Shown here: in pieces, positions 7,298 to 16,177 of the stretch
Position numbering within the stretch: the stretch's first letter is position 1
How the letters are laid out: every line of letters starts with the position of its first letter
DNA from: Planctomycetota bacterium
GTDB taxonomy: Bacteria > Planctomycetota > JACOTG01
Assembly (NCBI GenBank): GCA_016178505.1
Contig: JACOTG010000052.1
Location: 18,099 to 82,098, forward strand
Length of the DNA: 64,000 nucleotides
Direction: 5' to 3'
Made by a program: the position numbers and the translations under genes
Notes under the pieces: model-generated
What the model saw: only the letters and a program-made list of their open reading frames with translations
Databases searched by the model: none
Told to the model about the DNA's origin: nothing

Positions 7298-8488
7298 TCA
7301 CTGAGATCCCCGCAGCAACCGGATCCGGGACGGCGGCCAGAAAATCATGAACGGGGTGCCGATGAGGTCCGACTTCGAAACGAGCGTGGCTCCCCATTGG
7401 CGACTGTCCTTCGAACTGGGACTGTTGTCGCCGAGAAAGAAGTAGGAAGGCGTATCGCCGCTCGGGAGCATTCGCACGGCGCGCTGTCGAACGAAGTCGC
7501 CCTCCGCCGTGTAGTAGACGTCGCGTGAGAGTTCGAGCGACGAGAACTCCGCGCCCGCGCCGTTCACTTCGACGCCGACGTCGTTGTGCCGGACCGGAGG
7601 TTGAGCAGCACGCGTCGGAACGTAGGGCGCGGCGTAGAGCGGACGACCGTCGATCTCGACGCGCAGCTCGCCGTCCACGTTCCAGAACAAGACCGCCGCC
7701 TCGCGCCCGGTCTCGAGCGGCACGCTGCCGATGGGCGTCACATCCTTTCCATTTGCGCGCAGCGTGCCCGCGCGCGATGTCGCGCCCATCTCCAGCATGA
7801 GCTCGAATCGATCGAAGCCTTTCGCGAGCGCAATCACGACGTCGCCGTCTCGCGACAGCGGTCGGACGCGGAGACGCACGGCGAGATCGGAATCGAAGTT
7901 ATCGCCGCCCGACGGCGGGCCGTCGAGAAAATCGTAGCGATCGCGCACCTCGGAACGCGCCGACATGCGCAAGCTCGTCCCCGCGCGAACGACGAGGTGG
8001 CCGTCGACGACATCCCAGCCTGCCGCGTTCTCGGATTCGAGACTCCAAAATGCGGTCAGCTCGTCACGTGAGAAATTGCTGCGGTAGACCGGAAATAACA
8101 GCTCCTCTTGCACGTCCCTCGGCTTTCGTGCGATCGACCCGTCGACGTACACGTCGCCATCGCGAATCTCGATCGTTTCACCGGGGAGCCCCAAGAGGCG
8201 CTTCACGAAGATCGTCGGATCGTGGTCCGGTTCCTGGTAATTGAAGACCACGATTTGCCAACGCCGGGGCGGCGAGCGAAGAAACGCGAGCTTGTTGACG
8301 AAGACTTTGTCGCCATTCGGATCGCCACGCAATGTCGGCTCCATCGACGCCGTCGGGACGTGGTAGCCCTCGATCACGAGCCACCGGAGCAGCAGGAAAA
8401 ACGCGCAAAGTCCGAGCACTCCAACTCCCCATCGAAGGTGACGGAATCGAGGTCTTGCGGGGGCGGGCAACGGGGGCGACGTCGTCAT
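7298..8488 (-). CDS. lepB: Signal peptidase I with a large internal insertion
   Basis: 396 residues. One N-terminal membrane helix (about 19-39) is followed by box B with catalytic S48 (PTASMEPTL) and box D with catalytic K96 (VKRLLGLPGE). The final conserved box E (FFLGDNSPSSKDSRQWG) appears only at about residue 357. Between residues about 130 and 345 lies an insertion that looks like a beta-sandwich of the LamG/DUF1080 kind (AGWDVVDGHLVVRAGTSL, FELMLEMG, GELRVEIDGRPLYA). The enzyme cleaves signal peptides of exported proteins at the outer face of the inner membrane. All catalytic residues are intact, so it should be active. Large insertions at this point are known for signal peptidases of some phyla; this one may bind carbohydrate or a substrate (inference). 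Confidence 0.9.
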   Translation of the reverse strand: MTTSPPLPAPARPRFRHLRWGVGVLGLCAFFLLLRWLVIEGYHVPTASMEPTLRGDPNGDKVFVNKLAFLRSPPRRWQIVVFNYQEPDHDPTIFVKRLLGLPGETIEIRDGDVYVDGSIARKPRDVQEELLFPVYRSNFSRDELTAFWSLESENAAGWDVVDGHLVVRAGTSLRMSARSEVRDRYDFLDGPPSGGDNFDSDLAVRLRVRPLSRDGDVVIALAKGFDRFELMLEMGATSRAGTLRANGKDVTPIGSVPLETGREAAVLFWNVDGELRVEIDGRPLYAAPYVPTRAAQPPVRHNDVGVEVNGAGAEFSSLELSRDVYYTAEGDFVRQRAVRMLPSGDTPSYFFLGDNSPSSKDSRQWGATLVSKSDLIGTPFMIFWPPSRIRLLRGSQ

Positions 8489-8608
8489 GAATGCTCCGCG
8501 TCGAGACGATGCGGCGGGATTATAGCGTCGCGTCGCGACGGGTCGTGGCCCACGTACGGCGCACTCTCGGTATTCCCGGGGCGCGCCCGCGCGCGCGACC
8601 GAAAACGT

Positions 8609-9703
8609 CTATTTTGGGTTCCCGTCTTTGGCTTTGGGCGGCGTGGCCGGAGGCTCCCCGATTCCGAGCCGATCGCGCGCGATCGATGCCGACGGTGTTG
8701 CCGGGAAGGACTGTATGACTTTTCGGTAGAGCGCTTCGGCCTTGTCGGTTTGCCCCTTCTGCATGAGGGTCTCGGCCTGCGCGATCATCGGGCGCGCCTT
8801 TTCCTCGAGGGCCGCGAGCTTGTGCGCCTCGCCCGCATCGGGGTTCTTCTCGACGTCCGCAAGGCGAGCGCGCGCTTCTTTCTCGGCGCGGACGCCTTTG
8901 AAGACGACCGCAATTCGCGCAAGCTGCGAGTACGCGCCGACCCAGTCTTTCGCCTGTGTTTTCTGATCCGCGGCCGTGATTTCGGCCGCGCCGAGTTTGT
9001 CGATCTCGCTGAGCCGATCCCGCGCGCGATCGACGGCGGGAATCTTCAGCGCCTTCGCCGACAGGACGAGGTACTTCGCGGCTGCGGCACCGTATGCCTT
9101 CGTGGCGAACAGTGACTCGCCATCCTTCAGCGTCTGTTGCAACTGCTCATATTCTTCCGCCCCGATCCCGGGACCGAGCTTGTCCGTCGCTTGCTTCATG
9201 AGCCTCATCAGTGCGGCTGAGTCGACGTAGTCCTCGGCCCGAAACATCTCCTTGCCGTCCGGTGACGCGAAGATGTGACAAGGAGTGTTGATCGAACCAT
9301 TCGTGTATTGGCGGAACGCGAGCGTTTCGATCTTCTGGTGCTCGTTGCACGAGACGGCGCCGAACTTCGAGCACACGTTTCGCGATTTGCTGCCCGGCTC
9401 GGTCACCGAGACTTCGCCATGATCCTTCGCCGTGCCGCGACTGGCGATCAAGCAAACGAGCGCGCGCGACGCTTTCACGACCTTGGCATCCGGATAGACG
9501 ACGGCCGGCTCTTCGTCGTTTTGCGCTTCGCCGTCCTGAACGAACGCAATCATGACGGGCACGTGTCGTTCCTTCGCCTCTGCGAAGGCCTCATCGAAGT
9601 CGCGCGCCCACCGAATCCCGTTCTTCGGCGGGCCACCGGCGAACGCCGGCTCGCCGTAGAGTTGCGCCGCGAGCACGGCCAGGATGAGGACAGTGCGGCG
9701 CAC
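8609..9703 (-). CDS. Secreted thioredoxin-fold protein with TPR-like C-terminus
   Basis: 364 residues with a signal peptide (RRTVLILAVLAAQLYGEPAFA). The N-terminal domain resembles thioredoxin-like proteins (FDEAFAEAKERHVPVMIAFV, then NTPCHIFASPDGKEMFR near the cis-Pro position). The usual CxxC redox motif is absent; the position reads QDGEAQND. The C-terminal half is helical and Ala-rich with tetratricopeptide character (AEALYRKVIQSFPATPSA). It is therefore probably a periplasmic protein-interaction module, not a disulfide oxidoreductase. It lies nine bases downstream of a functional-looking thioredoxin, probably in one transcript. Confidence 0.68.
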   Translation of the reverse strand: MRRTVLILAVLAAQLYGEPAFAGGPPKNGIRWARDFDEAFAEAKERHVPVMIAFVQDGEAQNDEEPAVVYPDAKVVKASRALVCLIASRGTAKDHGEVSVTEPGSKSRNVCSKFGAVSCNEHQKIETLAFRQYTNGSINTPCHIFASPDGKEMFRAEDYVDSAALMRLMKQATDKLGPGIGAEEYEQLQQTLKDGESLFATKAYGAAAAKYLVLSAKALKIPAVDRARDRLSEIDKLGAAEITAADQKTQAKDWVGAYSQLARIAVVFKGVRAEKEARARLADVEKNPDAGEAHKLAALEEKARPMIAQAETLMQKGQTDKAEALYRKVIQSFPATPSASIARDRLGIGEPPATPPKAKDGNPK

Positions 9704-9711
9704 GACCGCGA

Positions 9712-10047
9712 TCAGCCGAGGACGGGCGCGATGAATTTCTTCAACTGATCCACTGTCTTGAACCCGGCTTCCTGCTTCACGACCGATCCGCCATGGAAGA
9801 GCATCAGCATCGGAATCGCCGTGATCTTGTACTTCATCGCGGTGTTCGGGTTGTCATCGGTGTTGAGCTTGCCCACCTTCAGCTTACCGTCGTACTCACC
9901 GGCGATCACGTCGACGTTCGGAGACATGGCCTTACAGGGTCCGCACCAAGTCGCCCAAAAATCCACGAGGACCGGAGTGGTCGATTTCAGCACGGTTTGA
10001 TCGAAGTTCTGATCGGTGATCTCGATGATCTTTGCAGACGTCGCCAT
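9712..10047 (-). CDS. trxA: Thioredoxin
   Basis: 111 residues, the standard length. The active site WCGPCK is intact, preceded by VLVDFWATWCG, with cis-Pro in ITAIPMLMLFHGG. It reduces protein disulfides in the cytoplasm. GGAGG lies eight bases before the ATG. No signal peptide is present. It is followed immediately by the secreted thioredoxin-fold protein that lacks CxxC. Confidence 0.96.
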   Translation of the reverse strand: MATSAKIIEITDQNFDQTVLKSTTPVLVDFWATWCGPCKAMSPNVDVIAGEYDGKLKVGKLNTDDNPNTAMKYKITAIPMLMLFHGGSVVKQEAGFKTVDQLKKFIAPVLG

Positions 10048-10132
10048 CGGCGGAGCCTCCTACGTTTGGGGAATCGAAAACTCCGTCATCCTTACAAGCG
10101 GCGGAGGTGGACTGTCAAGCCGGAACTGCCTC

Positions 10133-10939
10133 TCATGCAGGAGGCGGCTGCGACTCGATGAACGGGTCGGGCGGGAGCGGTTTGGGGAACGGGCGTCGTC
10201 GTAAAACGATCTCGCCGAAGGGTTCCTCTTGAGTGACGATCGCCTTCCCCAGGCGAATCATTTCGAGCACTCCGAGGAACACTCCGATGACGTATCCGCG
10301 GTCGCGCCGATTTTGGAACAAACGCGAAAACGAGATTGTCTCGGACTGACGCAGGAGGGCGTCGAGGCGCTCGACGTGGGCCTCGATGGGCGTGTCGTCA
10401 TAAACGATCTCGCGCTCAGAGGAGACGCGGATCTCCGAAAGCACCTTGGAGAATGCCTGGAAGAGGTCGTAGAGTTCGATCTCTCCGAGCGCCTGACCGA
10501 GATCGACGGTTTCCTCTCCGGCTTTCTGACGTTCGAACACTTCGTCGAAGCCGCGAGGGAACATGCGCTCGACGGCTTCCATCCGCTCGCGGAGCAGCGC
10601 CCCCAGCTCCTTGAACCGGCGATACTCGAGGAGCTGTCGCACGAGATCGGTCCGCGGATCGGGCGGCTCTTCGTCCTCGTCGGCCGAGAGCTCCGGCAGC
10701 AGCATCCTCGACTTGATGACCATGAGCGTGGAAGCCATCACGAGAAAATCGCCGACCCCGTCGACGTCGAGGTCCTTCATGCTGCGAAGGTGTTCGAGGA
10801 ACTGGTCGAGAATGCGCGAGATGGGGATGTCGTAGACGTTCAGCTCGTCCTTCTTGATCAGGTGAAGAAGAAGGTCGAGCGGACCGTTGTAGATGTCCAG
10901 ATCGACTCGGTAGTCCGCTTGCGTCGTGTCGGTCACCAT
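10133..10939 (-). CDS. scpA: Segregation and condensation protein A
   Basis: 268 residues. The start at ATG 10939 gives the family N-terminus (YRVDLDIYNGPLDLLLHLI), followed by the conserved DELNVYDIPISRILDQFLEHL and FLVMASTLMVIKSRMLLP. ScpA is the kleisin that bridges SMC heads and binds ScpB, compacting and segregating newly replicated DNA. The reading frame is open much further upstream, but that part lies antisense to kdsD and the site-2 protease and is not coding. The start overlaps the end of the site-2 protease gene by seven bases, so translation is probably coupled. No scpB or smc is in the window. Confidence 0.95.
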   Translation of the reverse strand: MVTDTTQADYRVDLDIYNGPLDLLLHLIKKDELNVYDIPISRILDQFLEHLRSMKDLDVDGVGDFLVMASTLMVIKSRMLLPELSADEDEEPPDPRTDLVRQLLEYRRFKELGALLRERMEAVERMFPRGFDEVFERQKAGEETVDLGQALGEIELYDLFQAFSKVLSEIRVSSEREIVYDDTPIEAHVERLDALLRQSETISFSRLFQNRRDRGYVIGVFLGVLEMIRLGKAIVTQEEPFGEIVLRRRPFPKPLPPDPFIESQPPPA

Positions 10940-11607
10940 GGCCGCAGCCTCAGAAACGCTTCGTAGATTTCCACCAAGAACAGCCTGCTGTGGCCCATCG
11001 AGGTCCAGCAGCCGATGATCAGGCTGGCAAACGTCCGTGATACCGCAGGAATCTGGAAAAGCGCCACCGCGAGAAAATAACCCTCGAAGCCGACGTGCCT
11101 GTAGATCTCGGCCACCGGCCGGGGCAGGAATGGTCGGATCACGTGCGACCCGTCGAGCGGCGGGATCGGCAGCAGGTTGAAGATCGCGAGAGCGATGTTC
11201 GTGAAGACGAGCATTCCCATGAGGAGCATTGCCGGGTTTTCGGCGGTTTTCTCTCCGAACAAAGGAAGGTGCATGAGCAACCCGAAGAAGATCGCGATCG
11301 CGACGTTCGAGAACGGACCCGCAAGGGTGACGAGAATGTCGTCGCGATGCGGATGGCGAAGCGCCGCGACGTTCACCGGAACCGGTTTCGCCCCGCCGAG
11401 CGCGTAGCCGCCGAGAAGTGTCGAAGCGATCGGCAGGAGGATCGAGCGGAAGGGGTCGATGTGAGGAATCGGGTTGAGCGTGATGCGCCCGAGCGACCTC
11501 GCCGTCGAATCGCCGCAGCGATCCGCCACCCACGCATGCGCAACCTCGTGAACGACGAACGACATGACGAACAGGAAGAAGTAAATGGCGAAGAAGACGA
11601 TCGTCAT
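10933..11607 (-). CDS. Site-2 protease family (M50) membrane zinc protease
   Basis: 224 residues from ATG 11607, which has GGGAG five bases upstream. The zinc motif HEVAH (from FVVHEVAHAWVADRCGD) lies in the first membrane helix and NLLPIPPLDG supplies the third ligand. Several further hydrophobic segments follow. This short form lacks a PDZ domain and resembles the YwhC/sporulation-factor-like subgroup often encoded next to scpA. The natural substrate is unknown; membrane anti-sigma factors such as the one at 6059 are a family-wide possibility only. Confidence 0.9.
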   Translation of the reverse strand: MTIVFFAIYFFLFVMSFVVHEVAHAWVADRCGDSTARSLGRITLNPIPHIDPFRSILLPIASTLLGGYALGGAKPVPVNVAALRHPHRDDILVTLAGPFSNVAIAIFFGLLMHLPLFGEKTAENPAMLLMGMLVFTNIALAIFNLLPIPPLDGSHVIRPFLPRPVAEIYRHVGFEGYFLAVALFQIPAVSRTFASLIIGCWTSMGHSRLFLVEIYEAFLRLRPW

Positions 11608-11740
11608 CGAGTCTCCCACGAAGAGAGCGGCGGATTGTAACACAGCTCGCGGTTACACTTCGGAAGCCGGCGGCGGCGACGACGCGACGCGATGGTGATA
11701 AGATTCCGCCTCTTTTTCCCGCCGGCGGGCGAGGGCTCCC

Positions 11741-12706
11741 ATGGAAAACATCGAGTACGGGAAACAGATCCTCGAGGTCGAAGAGCTCGCGGTGCGCAAG
11801 GTGCGCGAGTCGCTCGGTCCAAGCTTCGACCAAGCCGTCTCGATGCTCCTCGCGTGCACGAGTCGTGTGATCGTCACGGGAATGGGCAAGGCCGGTCTGA
11901 TCGGGGAGAAGGTCTCGGCAACGCTCGCGAGCACCGGCACCCCTTCGCACTCGCTGCACCCGGCGGACGCGTACCACGGCGACCTCGGTCGAGTCGTGAA
12001 GGAAGACATCGTCCTCATCCTCTCGAACAGCGGCGAAACGGAAGAAATCGTGCGACTCCTTCCGCTCATCCGGCGGGTCGGCGCCAAGATCGTCGCGATC
12101 ACCGGGTCGGCGACGTCGACGCTCGCGAAGCACGGTGACGTCGTGTTGTGCATGGGCGCGATCGACGAAGCGTGCCCCATCGGCCTCGCACCCACCGCGA
12201 GCACGACGGCAATGCTCGCGCTCGGCGACGCGCTGGCGATGGTCGTGGCAAAGGCGCGGCGCTTCACCGCCGAAGAGTATGCGGCCTATCATCCCGGCGG
12301 AAGCCTGGGACGGAAGCTCTTGCGCGTGAGCGAGATCATGCGAAGCGGTGACGCAATCACCGTCGTGGCGACCGACGTCGCGGTACTCGACGCGCTGCTT
12401 CGCATGAACCGGACGAAGGGTCGACCCGGCGCTGCGTGCGTCGTCGACGACGATCGCCGTCTCGTCGGCATCGTCACGGACGGCGATCTCGTGCGGCACC
12501 TCGAGAAGGGTCCCGGTTTTCTCTCGCATCCGGTGAGCGAAATCATGGGGCGGCAGCCCAAGCGCATCGGCCTCGATCGCCTGGCGACGGAGGGACTGCA
12601 GCTCCTGCGGGATCACAAGGTCGATCAGCTCCCTGTCGTGGACGCGGACGAGCGGCCGGTCGGGCTACTCGACATCCAGGACCTCGCGAGCGCGGGGCTC
12701 TTTTGA
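11741..12706 (+). CDS. kdsD: Arabinose-5-phosphate isomerase (KDO pathway)
   Basis: 321 residues. An N-terminal SIS domain (VIVTGMGKAGLIGEKVSATL, LILSNSGETEEIVRL) is followed by two CBS domains (about residues 205-321, with VTDGDLVRHLEKG and LLDIQDLASAGLF). The enzyme converts ribulose-5-phosphate to arabinose-5-phosphate, the first step towards KDO for lipopolysaccharide. It heads an LPS block with kdsC, an LptC/LptA-like gene and lptD on the same strand, which supports this role over a generic sugar isomerase. It is divergent from the site-2 protease, with a 133-base shared upstream region. Confidence 0.94.
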   Translation: MENIEYGKQILEVEELAVRKVRESLGPSFDQAVSMLLACTSRVIVTGMGKAGLIGEKVSATLASTGTPSHSLHPADAYHGDLGRVVKEDIVLILSNSGETEEIVRLLPLIRRVGAKIVAITGSATSTLAKHGDVVLCMGAIDEACPIGLAPTASTTAMLALGDALAMVVAKARRFTAEEYAAYHPGGSLGRKLLRVSEIMRSGDAITVVATDVAVLDALLRMNRTKGRPGAACVVDDDRRLVGIVTDGDLVRHLEKGPGFLSHPVSEIMGRQPKRIGLDRLATEGLQLLRDHKVDQLPVVDADERPVGLLDIQDLASAGLF

Positions 12707-12708
12707 GC

Positions 12709-13254
12709 GTGGCCGATCGACGAACGACGAAGCGGGTCGACTCATCGCGCCTGCGCCGCGTTTCGCTGCTCGTCCTGGACGTGGACGGCGTGCTCACGGA
12801 CGGGCGCGTTCAATTCGACTCCACGGGCAAGGAGACGAAAGTCTTCCACGTGCACGACGGTGCCGGCATCGCGTACTTCCGGAAGTGCGGTGGGCGTGTC
12901 GCGCTCCTGTCGGGTCGCTCGAGCGACGTCGTGAAGGAACGCGCGCGGGAACTCGGCATCGAGGATTGCCTGCAGGGATTCATGCAGAAGACGTCGCCGT
13001 ACGAGGCGCTGCTGACGAAGCACGGCCTCACCGACGAAGCGGTCTGCTACGTCGGCGACGATCTCACGGACCTTCCACTCCTCCGCCGCGTCGGTTTCCC
13101 CGTCGCGCCCCGAAACGCGCGCACCGAAGTGCGTCGCGTTGCCGCGTACGTGACGCGGGCGTGCGGCGGCGACGGTGCCGTTCGCGAAGTCGTCGAGCTG
13201 CTCCTTCGCTCACAGGGAAAGTGGCAGACGATGGTGGAGCGCGCGGGAATATGA
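12709..13254 (+). CDS. kdsC: 3-deoxy-D-manno-octulosonate 8-phosphate phosphatase
   Basis: 181 residues. This C0-type HAD phosphatase shows motif I DVDGVLTDG, motif II LSGRSS and motif IV GDDLTDLPLL. It removes phosphate from KDO-8-phosphate in the cytoplasm. GTG at 12709, two bases after the kdsD stop, is preferred; a TTG at 12703 overlapping kdsD is possible. The end overlaps the next gene as ATGA. Its place between kdsD and lpt genes fits the KDO pathway. Confidence 0.93.
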   Translation: MADRRTTKRVDSSRLRRVSLLVLDVDGVLTDGRVQFDSTGKETKVFHVHDGAGIAYFRKCGGRVALLSGRSSDVVKERARELGIEDCLQGFMQKTSPYEALLTKHGLTDEAVCYVGDDLTDLPLLRRVGFPVAPRNARTEVRRVAAYVTRACGGDGAVREVVELLLRSQGKWQTMVERAGI

Positions 13255-16166
13255 GGCCGCTCGTCGTGTTCGCGGTGGCGTTGGCGCTCCTGGTGGGCCT
13301 GCTTGCCCTCGGCTCGCGGTTGTTCGACGACCCGTCCCGTCACGCGCGGACCGTTTCGCCTGCCGCCGCGTCATCGTCCGGCCCGCCTACCTCGGACGAG
13401 TCGGAAGCTCTGACGGCGATCGACGACAAGTCCGGTGGAACGGTTCGCATCGGCAAGCTCGCGAACGGATCGATCGAGATCTATCGCGAGTCGACGGTGT
13501 ACGGGCATCGCGTCGTGACGCGCTGGTGCCGGCTCGAGTTCGACGAGGTGGCGCTCCTCCCGGAGAAGAACGGCGAGCTGCATCATCCGATCACCACCTT
13601 CTACGCGATGGACGGCGAAACCGAGCTGCTTCGCCTGACTGCCGATCGCGGCTTCGTGAAGATCGCCGAGTCGTCGAGCACCGCCAATGTCATGACTCCG
13701 ACCGCGGCGGACGTCCGGCTCGTCGGCAACGTGGTCGGCCGAGCGGCGCAGTCGACGGAGCCCGGCGTCAAAGGAGACGTGGTCGTCCTCGAGGCGGACC
13801 GGCTCGACGTTCCGTTGTCGGCCAAGAAACCCTACGTGCGGTCGCTCACCAGCGACGCGCGCGTGCACATCTTCGAAGATCCGGCGTTCGACGTCTCGGG
13901 TGCCGGGTTCCTGGCGACCGTCGACGCTCCCGGAGGCGACGCGACCGACACTCGCCCGGGATTCCACACGTACCGACTCGACCGAGACGCGCACATCGAG
14001 GCGCGCGGCAGCGCGGCTCAAGCGTTCGGCGACCAGGCGGGATCGAACGAGCCCGTCACGATCGACTCACCGGGGGGCGTCGTCGTGACGCGCGTCACCG
14101 AAGCCTCGCCGTCCGTCGATCGCCGCCGGCTCGAGTTCGCGGGGCCCGTGACGGTGACCCGTGCGACGATGCGACACACGGCGGCGCACGTCGTGCTCGA
14201 GATCGAACGCGATGCGCAGGCGCGCGATCCGCGGGCTTGGATGCCGACCGACGTCGCCTCGGACGGTGGCGTGACCCTCGACGAGCCACGTCTTCATGCC
14301 GTCGCACGAACGATGCACATGACGTTTCGTCGCGTGACGCGCGATGCGAACCCGACGCTGGGATCGACGAAGTTCTCCGGTTCGCCGCGCCTTTCGATCG
14401 CCGGCGCCTCGACTCCGCCCGGCCTCGGCACTCCCAAGGACGCATCGAACGCAGCCGAACCGCTCACGATCGCGTGCGCGAACGACATCGTGCTTCGCGC
14501 GCCGGACCCGGGTGTCCAGGAGCTCGACGCGACGAAAGCCGTCCGCGTCGTCATCCCTTCGGCGGCCATGACTCTCGACACCGGCGTGCTGCATGCCGTG
14601 CTGCGAGGCATCGATCATCCGACGCTGCAATCGATCGACGCCACCGACGGCGCGCACGTCGTCGCCCAAGACGTCGTCGCCGACGGCAAGACGCTGCACT
14701 GGTCGGCGGGCGAGAGCGATGGCGAGCCGAGCGCGTTCGACGTCGACGGTTCTCCGCGCCTCGACATCGCGAACGGCCGAGCGTTCCGCTCGGAGCTGAT
14801 GCTCGACGAGCACGAGGACGGCACCGCGGAGCCCGTCAGCGTGACGTGCACCGGCAAAATGCGCATCGAGATCGCGGCGGACGGCAGCCGGCGAACGATC
14901 ACGCTCGTCGATGACGTGCGTGTTTGGTCCGAGGCCAAGGCCGGCGACGAGGGGTTCGAGCTACGGTGCCGCGCGCTGCGGCTCGTGACTCGAGAGGTGA
15001 ACGGGAAAAGCGAGGTTCTCGATCTCGTCGCGCGAGACGCCGTCGTGATCACGAGCCCGCGGCTCGAGGGTTCCGGCGACGTCTTGCGTCTCGAGCCCAT
15101 CGAGGGTGGATCGCGACGCCGCCTCGTGCTCGAGGGCAAACCGGCCTCGATCGCATTCGTTGACACCCACGAGCAACGCCAGCAGATTCGCGCGCGAATG
15201 CTCACGGCGATTTCAGATCCGAGCGAGCCGGACGTGCGCCGCGTCGAGGCTCGCGGCGACGTCTTCGCCTCCCTGCTCGGGGCGACGGCAGAAACCAAGG
15301 GTCGCGTGAAGCCGGACGCGGAGTGGACCGTTGCGGCACCAGCCGCCGACGTGACGCTTCGTCGGCGCGTCGCACCCGAAACCGGATTCGCCGTCCAATC
15401 GCTCGATGCCCGCGACGGAGTCGCGATGAAAGTCGAGGACGACGAGGCGACGGGCTCGCGCTTCACCTATTCCGCAGGAGACAAGGAATCGACGGGCTCG
15501 CTCGTGGGATCGCCGAACGGGACCGAGCCCGCGCGATTGTCGCTTCGAAACGACTACGACCCGAGCCGGCACGACACGGCGGTCGCACCCGAGATGCAAT
15601 TCGTCGTCGACGAACACGCACCGCGCGCTCGCCGACTCAAGCGAGTCTTCTGTCCGAAGGGCGGCGAGTTCACTCGCTACGCACCCGTCGAAGATCTGCC
15701 CGGCATTGCGCCACCGCGCAGCGCAACCGCCAAGGATCCGCCGAAGTTCCACGAGACGACGATCACGTGCAAGCGCTCGGCGACGCTCGTGCCGTACGAT
15801 CACGTCGAGTTCCTCGGCAGCGCCGTCGCGAAGACCGAGGATGCCGGCATCATCGAAGGCGAGCGAATCGTGATCGGGCTCCTGCCCGTGGACTCCGGCT
15901 TGCGCAAGGCCGGGCAGATCGCCGGCATCGCGGTGACGGGCACGGCACACGTGCACTACGGCGACCTCGAAGGCTTCGCCGATCGCATCGAGCTGGACCC
16001 GTCAAACGAGTGGGTCACGTTCCTCGGCGAAAGCGGGCGCGACGCGCGCGTCTCGACTCGCGACATGAGCGACCATTCGTCGATGATCCACTACAACCGG
16101 CGAACCGGCTCGTTCAATACGGGGCCCTTCGAACTGACCAAACGGCCGGAAAAGAAAAAGAGCTGA
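13251..16166 (+). CDS. Very large LptC/LptA-like lipopolysaccharide transport protein
   Basis: 971 residues beginning at the ATGA overlap with kdsC. One N-terminal membrane helix (PLVVFAVALALLVGLLALG) is followed by an LptC-like region to about residue 250, then several OstA/LptA-type beta stretches. Recognisable repeats are ARGDVFASLLG, DDVRVWSEAKAGDEGFELRC, and near the end YDHVEFLGSAVAKTEDAGIIEG. LptC and LptA together form the periplasmic beta-jellyroll bridge carrying LPS from the inner membrane to LptD. Usual LptC and LptA are each about 180-200 residues, so this chain could span more of the bridge alone. Context between KDO genes and lptD supports the role. Domain limits cannot be set by eye. 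Confidence 0.72.
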   Translation: MRPLVVFAVALALLVGLLALGSRLFDDPSRHARTVSPAAASSSGPPTSDESEALTAIDDKSGGTVRIGKLANGSIEIYRESTVYGHRVVTRWCRLEFDEVALLPEKNGELHHPITTFYAMDGETELLRLTADRGFVKIAESSSTANVMTPTAADVRLVGNVVGRAAQSTEPGVKGDVVVLEADRLDVPLSAKKPYVRSLTSDARVHIFEDPAFDVSGAGFLATVDAPGGDATDTRPGFHTYRLDRDAHIEARGSAAQAFGDQAGSNEPVTIDSPGGVVVTRVTEASPSVDRRRLEFAGPVTVTRATMRHTAAHVVLEIERDAQARDPRAWMPTDVASDGGVTLDEPRLHAVARTMHMTFRRVTRDANPTLGSTKFSGSPRLSIAGASTPPGLGTPKDASNAAEPLTIACANDIVLRAPDPGVQELDATKAVRVVIPSAAMTLDTGVLHAVLRGIDHPTLQSIDATDGAHVVAQDVVADGKTLHWSAGESDGEPSAFDVDGSPRLDIANGRAFRSELMLDEHEDGTAEPVSVTCTGKMRIEIAADGSRRTITLVDDVRVWSEAKAGDEGFELRCRALRLVTREVNGKSEVLDLVARDAVVITSPRLEGSGDVLRLEPIEGGSRRRLVLEGKPASIAFVDTHEQRQQIRARMLTAISDPSEPDVRRVEARGDVFASLLGATAETKGRVKPDAEWTVAAPAADVTLRRRVAPETGFAVQSLDARDGVAMKVEDDEATGSRFTYSAGDKESTGSLVGSPNGTEPARLSLRNDYDPSRHDTAVAPEMQFVVDEHAPRARRLKRVFCPKGGEFTRYAPVEDLPGIAPPRSATAKDPPKFHETTITCKRSATLVPYDHVEFLGSAVAKTEDAGIIEGERIVIGLLPVDSGLRKAGQIAGIAVTGTAHVHYGDLEGFADRIELDPSNEWVTFLGESGRDARVSTRDMSDHSSMIHYNRRTGSFNTGPFELTKRPEKKKS

Positions 16167-16177
16167 CCCTACCGCGC

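Noticed and set aside
10940..12616. Long open frame on the minus strand continuing upstream of scpA through the site-2 protease and kdsD.
   Set aside because: It is antisense to kdsD and out of frame with the protease; translation is Arg/His-rich without motifs. scpA begins at ATG 10939.
13175..14914. 579-residue plus-strand frame over the LptC/LptA-like gene.
   Set aside because: Shifted frame with extreme Arg content; the frame beginning at 13251 has a membrane helix and OstA-like pattern.
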